Of a DNA stretch of 6,137 nt, positions 1 through 6,122 are shown in pieces. The notes below the pieces were generated by a model. The model saw only the letters and a list, made by a program, of their open reading frames with translations. It searched no databases and had not been told where the DNA came from. The DNA is from Desulfobacteraceae bacterium (GTDB lineage: Bacteria > Desulfobacterota > Desulfobacteria > Desulfobacterales > JAABPS01). The position numbers were made by a program, and so were the translations under genes. Where the stretch lies: the NCBI GenBank assembly GCA_011391835.1, contig JAABPS010000175.1, forward strand, positions 1 through 6,137, in the 5' to 3' direction. The stretch's first letter is position 1, and each line of letters starts with the position of its first letter.

Positions 1-2
1 TG

Positions 3-323
3 CTCACCTCGCATCTCCTCCAGGAGCCTGCAATCAAAATAAAGCTTCCGGAATCAAAGACAGCGGAAACGCAGGATGATCAGATAAAGACAATACTTAT
101 TACAAAAAATGCAGAAATCTATTTCATGGATAAAAGAATTGATATCGATAACTTGCAAAGGGCTATACTGGAATCTACAGTGGATATAAAAAAGGAAATT
201 TTAAGGATAAAGGCGGACCGCGAAACAGATGTCGGGATATTAGTGAACGTTATAGATGAAATTAAAATATTGGGCATTACAAATTTCAGCATTATCACAG
301 AGAGGAGTCTGGAAGATAGTTGA
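3..323 (+). CDS. exbD: ExbD/TolR-family biopolymer transport protein, C-terminal part (5' end outside window)
   Basis: ExbD is an inner-membrane protein with one membrane helix and a periplasmic domain. With ExbB it uses the proton gradient to drive TonB, which energises outer-membrane receptors. The open frame runs from the window edge (first full codon at 3) to TGA at 321-323, giving 106 residues; family members are usually about 130-140, so roughly 30 N-terminal residues, including the membrane helix and its proton-path Asp, lie outside. Visible family traits are the segment IKIKLPESKTA after the helix, then ILITKNAEIYFMDKRID, then LRIKADRETDVGILVNVID, then LGITNFSIITE near the end, which match the usual periplasmic ExbD pattern in order. 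An ATG at 126 is internal and not the start. The receptor gene downstream makes a TonB-linked ExbD more likely than TolR, but the two are hard to separate from this part alone. Confidence 0.88.
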   Translation, partial: LTSHLLQEPAIKIKLPESKTAETQDDQIKTILITKNAEIYFMDKRIDIDNLQRAILESTVDIKKEILRIKADRETDVGILVNVIDEIKILGITNFSIITERSLEDS

Positions 324-419
324 GAGAGCTGTAAGCTAATAGTGAAATGGCAGGGCTATCCTTTGGCAAAAAATTCCAGCCCCGCGAGGAAAGCGATGCT
401 GTCCATAAAACTTGGGCTT

Positions 420-460
420 AGATGATGAGTTTCGCGACCAAAATACGTAAGAGATGATGA
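420..460. repeat. 9-base direct repeat AGATGATGA, two copies
   Basis: AGATGATGA occurs at 420-428 and at 452-460, with starts 32 bases apart, close to three helical turns. Such phasing would suit a protein binding the same face of DNA twice. The repeat is short and low in complexity (it contains GATGAT), so chance is a real alternative. Confidence 0.35.
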
Positions 461-463
461 CCC

Positions 464-491
464 GGTAAAAGCGACACGAAGTCGTTTTACC
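464..491. repeat. Inverted repeat / hairpin with 11 paired bases
   Basis: GGTAAAA (464-470) pairs with TTTTACC (485-491), and CGAC (472-475) pairs with GTCG (481-484). One unpaired G at 471 forms a bulge and ACGAA (476-480) forms the loop. It is the strongest hairpin in the intergenic region. No T run follows it on the + strand, so it does not look like an intrinsic terminator for exbD; a protein-binding site, a transcript-end stabiliser or a remnant repeat are all possible. Confidence 0.5.
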
Positions 492-503
492 AATTCATCC
501 GAA

Positions 504-526
504 TTTATCATCAGAACAATGATAAA
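504..526. promoter_or_regulatory. Perfect 8-base inverted repeat, candidate operator
   Basis: TTTATCAT (504-511) and ATGATAAA (519-526) are exact reverse complements separated by 7 bases, with half-site centres 15 bases apart. GATAAA is repeated directly at 529-534. The spacing resembles dimeric regulator sites, and GATAAA hexamers faintly resemble Fur-box units, but the match is too poor to call Fur. It lies about 60 bases upstream of the candidate -35 element of the downstream gene cluster, a position that fits an activator better than a repressor. No regulator gene is in the window. Confidence 0.35.
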
Positions 527-559
527 CCGATAAATTAAACGAAGCCATGAAGACTTCAC

Positions 560-576
560 CGATACGCGGAATATCG
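560..576. promoter_or_regulatory. 5-base inverted repeat next to the promoter, possible operator or weak terminator stem
   Basis: CGATA (560-564) and TATCG (572-576) are reverse complements around a 7-base loop. Eight T residues follow at 582-589, but five bases separate them from the stem and the stem is short, so termination would be weak at best. Its end lies only 11 bases before the candidate -35 element, which also suits a regulator site. Confidence 0.25.
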
Positions 577-587
577 CTGAATTTTTT

Positions 588-616
588 TTGGCTTTTGTTT
601 TTTCATAAAATCTAAT
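588..616 (+). promoter_or_regulatory. Candidate sigma70-type promoter for the FmdE/receptor/permease cluster
   Basis: TTGGCT at 588-593 (4 of 6 to TTGACA) and TCTAAT at 611-616 (5 of 6 to TATAAT) are separated by 17 bases. Transcription would begin near 623, leaving a leader of only about 20 bases that still contains the Shine-Dalgarno sequence. The tract is AT-rich, so spurious matches are easy; it is the best placed pair I can see, ahead of the first gene of a close-packed cluster. Confidence 0.35.
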
Positions 617-625
617 TGTTAATTG

Positions 626-633
626 AAAGGAGG
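626..633 (+). promoter_or_regulatory. Strong ribosome binding site of the exported FmdE-like gene
   Basis: AAAGGAGG sits 8 bases before the ATG at 642 and is a near-perfect anti-16S match. It is the strongest site in the window and fixes the start of this gene at the codon that also begins a proper signal peptide. Confidence 0.8.
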
Positions 634-641
634 CGGAAATC

Positions 642-1760
642 ATGCGGAAATCTTTTTTGGAAATTTTGGTGTTGTTGATAACAGCCGCGTTGTTGTCAGG
701 ATTTTGTTTAAACTCAGTCGTCTTCGCGAATGATGAGCAAAAAACCGAATACGAGTATTGGAATGCTTCGGGCAGACGGGCCGGAACTCAGGCGCTTGCA
801 CTGATGAAACAAAAAAGCGTTACACCTCAGAAAGAGAATTTAATTGCGTTGACCAATGCCGGGTATGCCGAAATCGGAAACAGTTGCACAATGGGTTTTA
901 TTGACGGACTCTCAAATATAACAGGCTGCAGGCGCGGAAACAACACGCTTGTGGAAATTCATGCGCGTTATGATGCGCCCCTGTGGTGCGCGGTGTTTGA
1001 TAAAGTTTCAGGATATTGTGCTTATCTTCAATTGAAATCCTCAAAAATTTCAAGAGATATTAAAAAAGCACCTGTTTCTGAAATCTTCGATATCACAGCA
1101 GTCGAAAGAATTAATGCCGACCATCTGTATGCCAATGCTGAAACATACAATAAAAAGTTCGGTGAAAAAATCTTCGGCGGAAATGAATTTCGGGTTGTTA
1201 CAATTATAAATACTTTGGCTCAAAGTGCGCCAGCTTATGCGGTTAGAGCCTTTGAATATCACGATCACTACTGCCCCGGCGTTACTTCCGGCATCATGAT
1301 GGTCAATTATCTTAAAAAGCATTTTTCTTCGATGCCTGACGGAAATTATTTTGTGCAGAGCGTTCAGCCCTGGTGCAAAGAAGACGCCCTGATGACGTTG
1401 TTGAATGCAACGCCCGGAAAAGGCGGATACTCGGCACTCTATTCAACCGAAGCAGACCGTGCAGCATGGAAACCTGAAGCAAAAGATGCGGCAACCATAG
1501 TTTATCGTGAAGATAAAAACACAAAAAAATGGGACGGCGTTGTGCTTGGCTTCAAATGGACAGACGCCGGATGTAAGGATTTCGGCAAAGGAAGCATTAT
1601 GACCAAACTGTGTCAGGATTTATGGTATCTGGAAAAACTGAATCAGCCGGAAGATTTTGTCAAAGAAATCAAAAGATTCGAACTCTCGGCAGGACAGACA
1701 CCTAAAGACATGGCAAGGCCGGGCGTTGATCCGATGAAGTTACTGGGGTTGACCGAATAA
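642..1760 (+). CDS. Exported tandem FmdE-like protein (two fused, complementary FmdE domains)
   Basis: This 372-residue protein starts with a Sec signal peptide (Arg2-Lys3, hydrophobic 8-28, likely cleavage after VFA at 27-29). LSGFC near residue 22 is not a proper lipobox, so a soluble periplasmic protein is likely. The C-terminal half carries the FmdE signature HDHYCPG (His207, His209, Cys211), then PWCKEDA (Cys245) and TPGKG (257-261). The N-terminal half carries the other FmdE landmarks, SCT (Cys82) and ITGCRRGN (Cys96), but at the place of the His/Cys signature it reads WNASGRRAG (40-48). FmdE-family proteins are known from formylmethanofuran dehydrogenase operons of methanogens and are widespread, mostly uncharacterised and often metal-binding. 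Function here is inferred: binding or passing on a metal or metal compound in the periplasm. It is the first gene of the cluster and ends with two stop codons in a row, 18 bases before the receptor gene. Family membership is firm for the C-terminal half, and an inference for the N-terminal half. Confidence 0.85.
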   Translation: MRKSFLEILVLLITAALLSGFCLNSVVFANDEQKTEYEYWNASGRRAGTQALALMKQKSVTPQKENLIALTNAGYAEIGNSCTMGFIDGLSNITGCRRGNNTLVEIHARYDAPLWCAVFDKVSGYCAYLQLKSSKISRDIKKAPVSEIFDITAVERINADHLYANAETYNKKFGEKIFGGNEFRVVTIINTLAQSAPAYAVRAFEYHDHYCPGVTSGIMMVNYLKKHFSSMPDGNYFVQSVQPWCKEDALMTLLNATPGKGGYSALYSTEADRAAWKPEAKDAATIVYREDKNTKKWDGVVLGFKWTDAGCKDFGKGSIMTKLCQDLWYLEKLNQPEDFVKEIKRFELSAGQTPKDMARPGVDPMKLLGLTE

Positions 1761-1778
1761 TAAGGGAGGAAGAAGAAC

Positions 1779-3881
1779 ATGATGAAAAAAATTTCTGTTT
1801 TGGCAATGTTTTTGGTGCTTCTAACGGTTCATACAGCCCTGTCTGATGAAAAATCCGAATCTGACAAACCCGTTGTCCTGGAAGGTATAGAGGTCACAGG
1901 TACGCGGGTTGAACTGAGTCCGTTGAAAACCGAGGTATTCGTAGAAGATTACAATATGGCGGGGCAACCGACCAATGTAATGGATATTCTGAAAGACCGG
2001 GCTTCGATTGATTTTCGCGGACAAAGCGATCTGGTGCCGCAGGATGATGTGATTCAGATGAGAGGATTTGATACCCGTCAGTTTCTGACAGCAGTGGACG
2101 GTCTGGTTATTCAGAAAACCGGCGGATTCTGGGGCGATCACAACGTAGATTTCGGCGTTATCCCGTATTCAATCGTCGAAAGCATTGAGATTATTTCAGG
2201 TCCGCATTCAGCGCTCTATGACGGAAAAAGTTTCGGCGGGGTAATCAATTTCAAAACCAAACTGCCCAAATACTATGAAACGCCTTCATTTGGCGGTGAA
2301 ATATCAGGCAGTCTGCGCTCTTACAATACCAATAATCAGACGGTTCAGGGCGATGGCGGCGCAAAAAATCTCAGCATGGGATTTTCTTATGAACGATACC
2401 ATACCGACGGCTACCTGAGAAACAATGCAGCCGATATTGATACGTTGGTTGGCAGACTTGCATATATACTCCCTTCCGGCGGCTATATGCGTCTGACAGG
2501 AACTTACAACGACATTGAACGTGAAATTCCTTCTGCCAACGATCCTGCCAGAAATGACTATGACAGCAGTTATCCCGTCGTCAAAGCCGCCGATGCGGAA
2601 GCCAGGTGGCAGAATCCCAATGATCACTGCCGCAGAGATTACGGTGGAAACACCATGCGCTTCGATTTTCAGCAGCCTTCGGATTTCGGCAAATTCTCTG
2701 TGGGAACATATTATACGGATGAGGAACAGTCATATCACCGGGACGGTTTTGATTACAGCGGATATGACACCAATTATGTGTCTTACGGCGGGGTTTTGAA
2801 ACATGAAATCGGATTGTTTGAAAATCACCGCATCACCACAGGCTTTGATACAGCACAGCTCTATTCGAAATATACAGAGCAAATCGTGGAGACTTATGCC
2901 GGGTTTATTCAGGATCAGTGGAAAATCATTCCCCGTCTGACCCTGACCGCAGGACTTCGCTATGAAGACATCGCAATATGGTGGAACAACTGGTGGGACC
3001 CGTCCGCAAAATACCCCAACGGCGCATACAAAGACCCGACGCATCCTGAAAAGAATGTCAGACGGGATTACGACCAGCTGGTCCCCAAGTCGCTTCTGAC
3101 CTATCAGTTGGATGATCTGGCTCAGTCGCTGAGAGATACGTCTGTTTCATTGGGAGTCAGCAAAATCTGGACACCCAGAAGTTATTGCGAAGTGTGCAGT
3201 TGGGGTTCGGGCGTTGAAATGGATCCGGCGGAAGGTATCGGATATGATCTTATTTTGTCAAGAAGGCTGTGGAGGGATATTTTTCTGAATGTGGATTTTT
3301 CCCGCTATGAGTTCAGCGACTACCCGATTTGGGCAAATGCGGCAACCGATTATTTCAAGAAATCCCCCTGGGGACGGCGGATGATATCGCTGGAAGATGT
3401 CGAAAAAGACGGCATAGACATAGAAATCAATGGACAGTTGATGAAGAATCTCGGATTTTACGTCAGCTATTCCTTTAACGAATGGAAATACAAAGGTCCT
3501 CACAACGGTGGGCCTGAAGAGTGGGCGGATCAGGATTTGAGTGACCGCGCCAAACACCGCCTGAATGCGGGTCTTAGGTATCGCGCATTAAAAAATACGC
3601 TTCTGCTGCTGGATTACAAATATCAGTCGGAGCAGACTCAGCAGTTGACAGAGATGGTCAATGACGACCCCAGCGATCTGTATATCAAACAAGTGTCGAT
3701 GGACAAATTTCATGTATTTGATCTTGCCGTTGAACAGGTATTGTTCACCGAATGGAACAAGCTTAAAAAAGGAACCCTGAAGCTGTATGTTAACAACCTG
3801 CTGGAGGAAGAATATTCGAACAGCAGGGGGTATCTGATGACAGACCGCACGTTCGGGGCTGCGCTGAGTTTCAAATTTTAA
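1779..3881 (+). CDS. TonB-dependent outer-membrane receptor
   Basis: This 700-residue protein imports a scarce ligand across the outer membrane, powered by TonB-ExbB-ExbD. A signal peptide (Lys3-Lys4, hydrophobic core 5-21, cleavage near 20-22) is followed by a TonB-box-like stretch, VVLEGIEVTG (32-41). The plug domain spans about 45-160, with MRGFDTRQFLTAVDGL (94-109) and IEIISGPHSALYD then GGVINFKTK (137-161), all classic for the family. The rest is barrel, ending in LYVNNLLEEEY and a terminal Phe, the outer-membrane assembly signal. GGGAGGA at 1764-1770 lies 8 bases from ATG 1779, favouring it over the ATG at 1782. Uncommon traits are CEVC (Cys470, Cys473), a lone Cys284, and WWNNWWD at 401-407, which probably lie in outer loops. 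The ligand cannot be read from the sequence; a siderophore, cobalamin-like compound or other metal chelate is possible. The neighbouring FecCD permease and FmdE proteins support a metal-related ligand. Confidence 0.95.
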   Translation: MMKKISVLAMFLVLLTVHTALSDEKSESDKPVVLEGIEVTGTRVELSPLKTEVFVEDYNMAGQPTNVMDILKDRASIDFRGQSDLVPQDDVIQMRGFDTRQFLTAVDGLVIQKTGGFWGDHNVDFGVIPYSIVESIEIISGPHSALYDGKSFGGVINFKTKLPKYYETPSFGGEISGSLRSYNTNNQTVQGDGGAKNLSMGFSYERYHTDGYLRNNAADIDTLVGRLAYILPSGGYMRLTGTYNDIEREIPSANDPARNDYDSSYPVVKAADAEARWQNPNDHCRRDYGGNTMRFDFQQPSDFGKFSVGTYYTDEEQSYHRDGFDYSGYDTNYVSYGGVLKHEIGLFENHRITTGFDTAQLYSKYTEQIVETYAGFIQDQWKIIPRLTLTAGLRYEDIAIWWNNWWDPSAKYPNGAYKDPTHPEKNVRRDYDQLVPKSLLTYQLDDLAQSLRDTSVSLGVSKIWTPRSYCEVCSWGSGVEMDPAEGIGYDLILSRRLWRDIFLNVDFSRYEFSDYPIWANAATDYFKKSPWGRRMISLEDVEKDGIDIEINGQLMKNLGFYVSYSFNEWKYKGPHNGGPEEWADQDLSDRAKHRLNAGLRYRALKNTLLLLDYKYQSEQTQQLTEMVNDDPSDLYIKQVSMDKFHVFDLAVEQVLFTEWNKLKKGTLKLYVNNLLEEEYSNSRGYLMTDRTFGAALSFKF

Positions 3882-3886
3882 GGAGA
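3879..3886 (+). promoter_or_regulatory. Ribosome binding site of tsaA overlapping the receptor stop codon
   Basis: TAAGGAGA contains the receptor TAA (3879-3881) and the Shine-Dalgarno AAGGAGA (3880-3886), 8 bases before the ATG at 3895. A ribosome finishing the receptor covers this site, so translation of the two genes is probably coupled. Confidence 0.7.
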
Positions 3887-3894
3887 TAATTATA

Positions 3895-4422
3895 ATGACA
3901 GAAATCATTTTACAACCTGTCGGAGTCATCAGAAGCGAAATCAAAGAGCCGGTTCTGCGTTCCGACAGCGACGGCATCACTATGAAAGAAAAACTTAAAA
4001 ATGTTAAAGCACAGCGGGATAAAATCAGGACTATGACTTCCGAGATTGTCATTGATCCTTCTTTGTCAGAACTTTTAGATGATATTGACGGACATTCTCA
4101 TATTCTTATTTTATTTTGGGCGCACAAGGTGCCGTCCGAAAGCCGCAAATTGACCAAAGTTCATCCCATGGGATTGAAAGAGGTTCCAAAAAAAGGCATT
4201 TTTGCCACTTGCAGCCCGGCAAGACCCAATCCTGTTCTGGTTACTGCTGTGAAATTACTTGAACGAAACGATAATGTGCTTAAAGTTCAGGGTCTCGAAG
4301 CCATTGACGGCAGCCCTGTAATTGACATCAAGCCTTACGTGCAGGGCTATCACGGTGTGGAAAATCCCAAGACGCCTGAATGGATGGAAAAAATACGCAA
4401 AGAACTCGATGAAGCAACATAG
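3895..4422 (+). CDS. tsaA: TsaA/TrmO-like family protein (putative SAM-dependent methyltransferase)
   Basis: The TsaA/YaeB family includes TrmO, which uses S-adenosylmethionine to methylate the N6 of t6A37 in certain tRNAs. This 175-residue protein shows the family pattern in order: LQPVGVIRS (6-14), GHSHILILFWAH (66-77), GIFATCSPARPNPV (101-114), and GLEAIDGSPVIDIKPY (133-148). E. coli TrmO is larger, with an extra C-terminal domain; this is the short, single-domain form. The usual Arg after FAT is Cys106 here. As I recall, this variant appears in homologues beside FmdE and ABC-importer genes, but I cannot verify that. Its place 13 bases after the receptor gene and 32 before fmdE suggests a task tied to the imported ligand rather than housekeeping tRNA modification. 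Family membership is firm; the substrate is unknown. Confidence 0.9.
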   Translation: MTEIILQPVGVIRSEIKEPVLRSDSDGITMKEKLKNVKAQRDKIRTMTSEIVIDPSLSELLDDIDGHSHILILFWAHKVPSESRKLTKVHPMGLKEVPKKGIFATCSPARPNPVLVTAVKLLERNDNVLKVQGLEAIDGSPVIDIKPYVQGYHGVENPKTPEWMEKIRKELDEAT

Positions 4423-4454
4423 ATTTTAAGCAATAAAGAATAAGGAGAAACATC

Positions 4455-5057
4455 ATGACTGCAAATCAGATCATTGAAAGCGAAGATTTCAAGAAATGTG
4501 CGGACTTTCACGGACATATCTGCCCCGGTCTAGCCATCGGATACAAAGCCGCCAAAGCCGGAATGGAGGTGCTTAACGAGCAGCGCGCCGAAGATGAGGA
4601 AATAGCTACTGTTGTGGAAACTGATGCCTGCTGTTCGGATGCGGTTCAGGTCATCACAGGCTGCACCTTCGGCAAAGGAAATTTTATTTACAAAGATCAC
4701 GGCAAGATAGCATTCATATTTTTCAGCCGGAAGACCGGTCAGGGCGTGAGAGTTGCCATAAAACCGGGCGCAATGGAACTCGGATGCGAACACCGGGAAC
4801 TGCTGCAAAAGGTGATGAGCGGTTCGGCAAGCCCGGAAGAGCGGAAACGGTTTGAAACCCTTCATTTTGAAAAAAGCTGTCAGATTTTGGAAAAACCGTT
4901 GAAAGATCTTTTCACCATCATGCCCACACAGGAACAGATGCCGTCAAAAGCCCTGATAGAGCCGTCCGTATTATGTTCAATCTGCGGGGAACCGGTAATG
5001 CCGTCCAAAATGGTAATTCAGAAAGATCGGAAATTGTGCAAAGGATGCTGTATCTGA
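4455..5057 (+). CDS. fmdE: FmdE-family protein with C-terminal zinc ribbon, cytoplasmic
   Basis: This 200-residue protein has no signal peptide and should be cytoplasmic. The FmdE domain covers about residues 5-155: DFHGHICPGLAIGYKAA (17-33; His19, His21, Cys23), ETDACCSDA (55-63; Cys59, Cys60) and ITGCTFGKG (67-75; Cys70). A zinc-ribbon-like tail follows, CSIC (174-177) and CKGC (195-198), with one more Cys at 199. This two-part build is the usual one for bacterial and archaeal FmdE proteins. The name comes from subunit E of molybdenum formylmethanofuran dehydrogenase; no other subunit is in this window, so participation in that enzyme is not supported. A role in handling a metal or metal cofactor is inferred from the His/Cys set and from the importer encoded next to it. 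AAGGAGA at 4442-4448 lies 6 bases before the ATG. The symbol is the family name, not proof of function. Confidence 0.93.
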   Translation: MTANQIIESEDFKKCADFHGHICPGLAIGYKAAKAGMEVLNEQRAEDEEIATVVETDACCSDAVQVITGCTFGKGNFIYKDHGKIAFIFFSRKTGQGVRVAIKPGAMELGCEHRELLQKVMSGSASPEERKRFETLHFEKSCQILEKPLKDLFTIMPTQEQMPSKALIEPSVLCSICGEPVMPSKMVIQKDRKLCKGCCI

Positions 5058-5081
5058 ACAGGGAAGGTTAAGGTGTAATCC

Positions 5082-6122
5082 ATGAGTTGTTATGCAGGCA
5101 GCAGCACCACAGCGAAATATCATCAGCAGGTCAGACGGAAACGGATGTTTTTTGTCTTCCTTATTGCCATAACACTTTTGTTAGGCATTTATGCCGTTTC
5201 CAAAGGAGCGTATGAGTTATCGCTGATTCATGTTGTTCAGGGTTTTATCGGAAAAGCTCAGGGCAATTCGCACCTTGTAGTCTGGAATATCCGGATGCCC
5301 CGTATTGTTGCGGCGATTGTGGCAGGCTGGGGGCTTGCACTTTCCGGGCTTCTGATTCAGTCGCTGCTCAGAAATCCGCTTGGATCGCCTTCCACTCTGG
5401 GAATCAGTCAGGGCGCGGCATTCGGGGCTGTTGTCGGCATTATCCTGTTTAATTCTGAAAACGTGTATCGTCTGTATTCGGTTACGTTGTTCGCATTTCT
5501 GGGGGCAATGGCTGCAACATGGGTGATTCTGCTTTTGGCAAAACTGAAACAATTATCTTCCGAAGCCATTATTTTAGCGGGCGTTGCGCTCTCTTCCCTG
5601 TTTCACTCCGGAACGGTTCTGATTCAGTATTTTGCCACAGAAACACAAGTTGCATCGGCTTTGTTTTGGACATTCGGAGATGTCGCACGTTCCGGTTGGA
5701 ATGAAATCGGAATAATGACCGTGATTGTTATTGCGGTTTCGGTTTGGGTCAGTCTTCACCGATGGAATCTGAACGCGCTGTTATCCGGTGAAGAAAATGC
5801 CAAAGGGCTTGGCGTATCCGTAGAATCGCTTCGTATTCAGGGAATGATGATGGCTGCCCTCGTGTCTGCCGTTATCACTGCCTTTCACGGCGTGATTGCC
5901 TTTTTGGGATTGCTTGCGCCCCATATTGCCAAACGGATCGTGGGCGCTGATCACCGTGTTCTGATTCCATTTTCATGCGCTATCGGAGCCGCGTTACTGC
6001 TTTTGGCAGATACGACAGGAAGGGTGCTGATCGGTTCCGGAAACCTTCCCGTCGGCATTCTAACCTCGTTTATGGGCGCGCCAATGTTTCTGTATCTGTT
6101 GATGAGAGGTGTCAGGCGATGA
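5082..6122 (+). CDS. FecCD/BtuC-type ABC transporter permease
   Basis: This 346-residue inner-membrane protein forms the channel of an ABC importer of the class that moves iron-siderophores, heme, cobalamin and, in some species, molybdate or tungstate. Hydrophobic segments begin at residue 23 after a basic N-terminus (Arg18-Arg21), and the length fits the ten-helix family. Landmarks are RMPR (71-74), LLRNPLGSPSTLGISQGA (95-112), LFWTFGD (194-200), the ATPase-contact loop KGLGV (241-245), IAFLGLLAPHIAKR (272-285) with GADHR following, and LPVGILTSFMGAPMFLYLL (322-340). The Glu often found before the LPVG/PVG motif is Asn321. The Shine-Dalgarno is weak (AAGGTG at 5070-5075, 6 bases from the ATG), but the next ATG (5145) would remove the basic N-terminus and has no better site. 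The gene follows fmdE by 24 bases and overlaps the next start codon, as permease-ATPase pairs usually do. Permease and class are firm; the substrate is open. Confidence 0.95.
   Translation: MSCYAGSSTTAKYHQQVRRKRMFFVFLIAITLLLGIYAVSKGAYELSLIHVVQGFIGKAQGNSHLVVWNIRMPRIVAAIVAGWGLALSGLLIQSLLRNPLGSPSTLGISQGAAFGAVVGIILFNSENVYRLYSVTLFAFLGAMAATWVILLLAKLKQLSSEAIILAGVALSSLFHSGTVLIQYFATETQVASALFWTFGDVARSGWNEIGIMTVIVIAVSVWVSLHRWNLNALLSGEENAKGLGVSVESLRIQGMMMAALVSAVITAFHGVIAFLGLLAPHIAKRIVGADHRVLIPFSCAIGAALLLLADTTGRVLIGSGNLPVGILTSFMGAPMFLYLLMRGVRR

Larger units (their letters stand above)
324..641. other. 318-base intergenic region between exbD and the exported FmdE-like gene
   Basis: I see no convincing gene here. 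A 95-codon open frame on the minus strand (643 to 356) fills most of it but has no Shine-Dalgarno sequence at its ATG or at its internal ATG near 511, and covers the promoter region of the next gene. The region holds three inverted repeats (464-491, 504-526, 560-576), a 9-base direct repeat (AGATGATGA at 420-428 and 452-460, 32 bases apart), a T-rich tract from 582 and a candidate promoter at 588-616. I found no cobalamin (B12-box) or other riboswitch consensus by eye. No strong intrinsic terminator follows the exbD stop codon. Confidence 0.7.

Noticed and set aside
348..369. Sigma54-type promoter (TGGCA followed by TTTGGCA)
   Set aside because: The GG and GC elements do not have the required 10-base spacing, and no GC falls at the -12 position.
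504..534. Fur box (GATAAA hexamers and ATGATAAA arm)
   Set aside because: The hexamers do not form the contiguous three-unit pattern of a Fur site, and the 7-base gap between the arms differs from the Fur dyad.
560..589. Intrinsic terminator (short stem followed by eight T)
   Set aside because: The stem has only five pairs and is separated from the T run by five bases. The T run also overlaps the start of the candidate promoter, so I list the dyad as a possible operator instead.
324..641. Cobalamin or molybdenum-cofactor riboswitch upstream of the uptake genes
   Set aside because: No B12-box-like sequence is visible, and the predicted promoter leaves a leader of only about 20 bases, too short for a riboswitch. 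A covariance-model search would settle this.
356..643. 95-codon open frame on the minus strand filling the intergenic region (C-terminal end reads DSIAFLAGLEFFAKG)
   Set aside because: There is no Shine-Dalgarno sequence at its ATG or at the internal ATG near 511. The first ATG lies on the start codon of the exported FmdE-like gene, and the frame covers that gene's promoter area. I recognise no family. It could be a fragment of a dispersed repeat, which a genome-wide search would show.
657..707. Lipoprotein signal for the exported FmdE-like protein (Cys22)
   Set aside because: The residues before Cys22 are LSGF, with Phe directly before the cysteine, which does not fit a lipobox. VFA at 27-29 gives a normal signal peptidase I site.
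4455..5057. True subunit of formylmethanofuran dehydrogenase
   Set aside because: No other subunit of that enzyme is in the window, and the outer-membrane receptor shows a Gram-negative bacterium. FmdE-family proteins are common outside methanogens, so only family membership is claimed.
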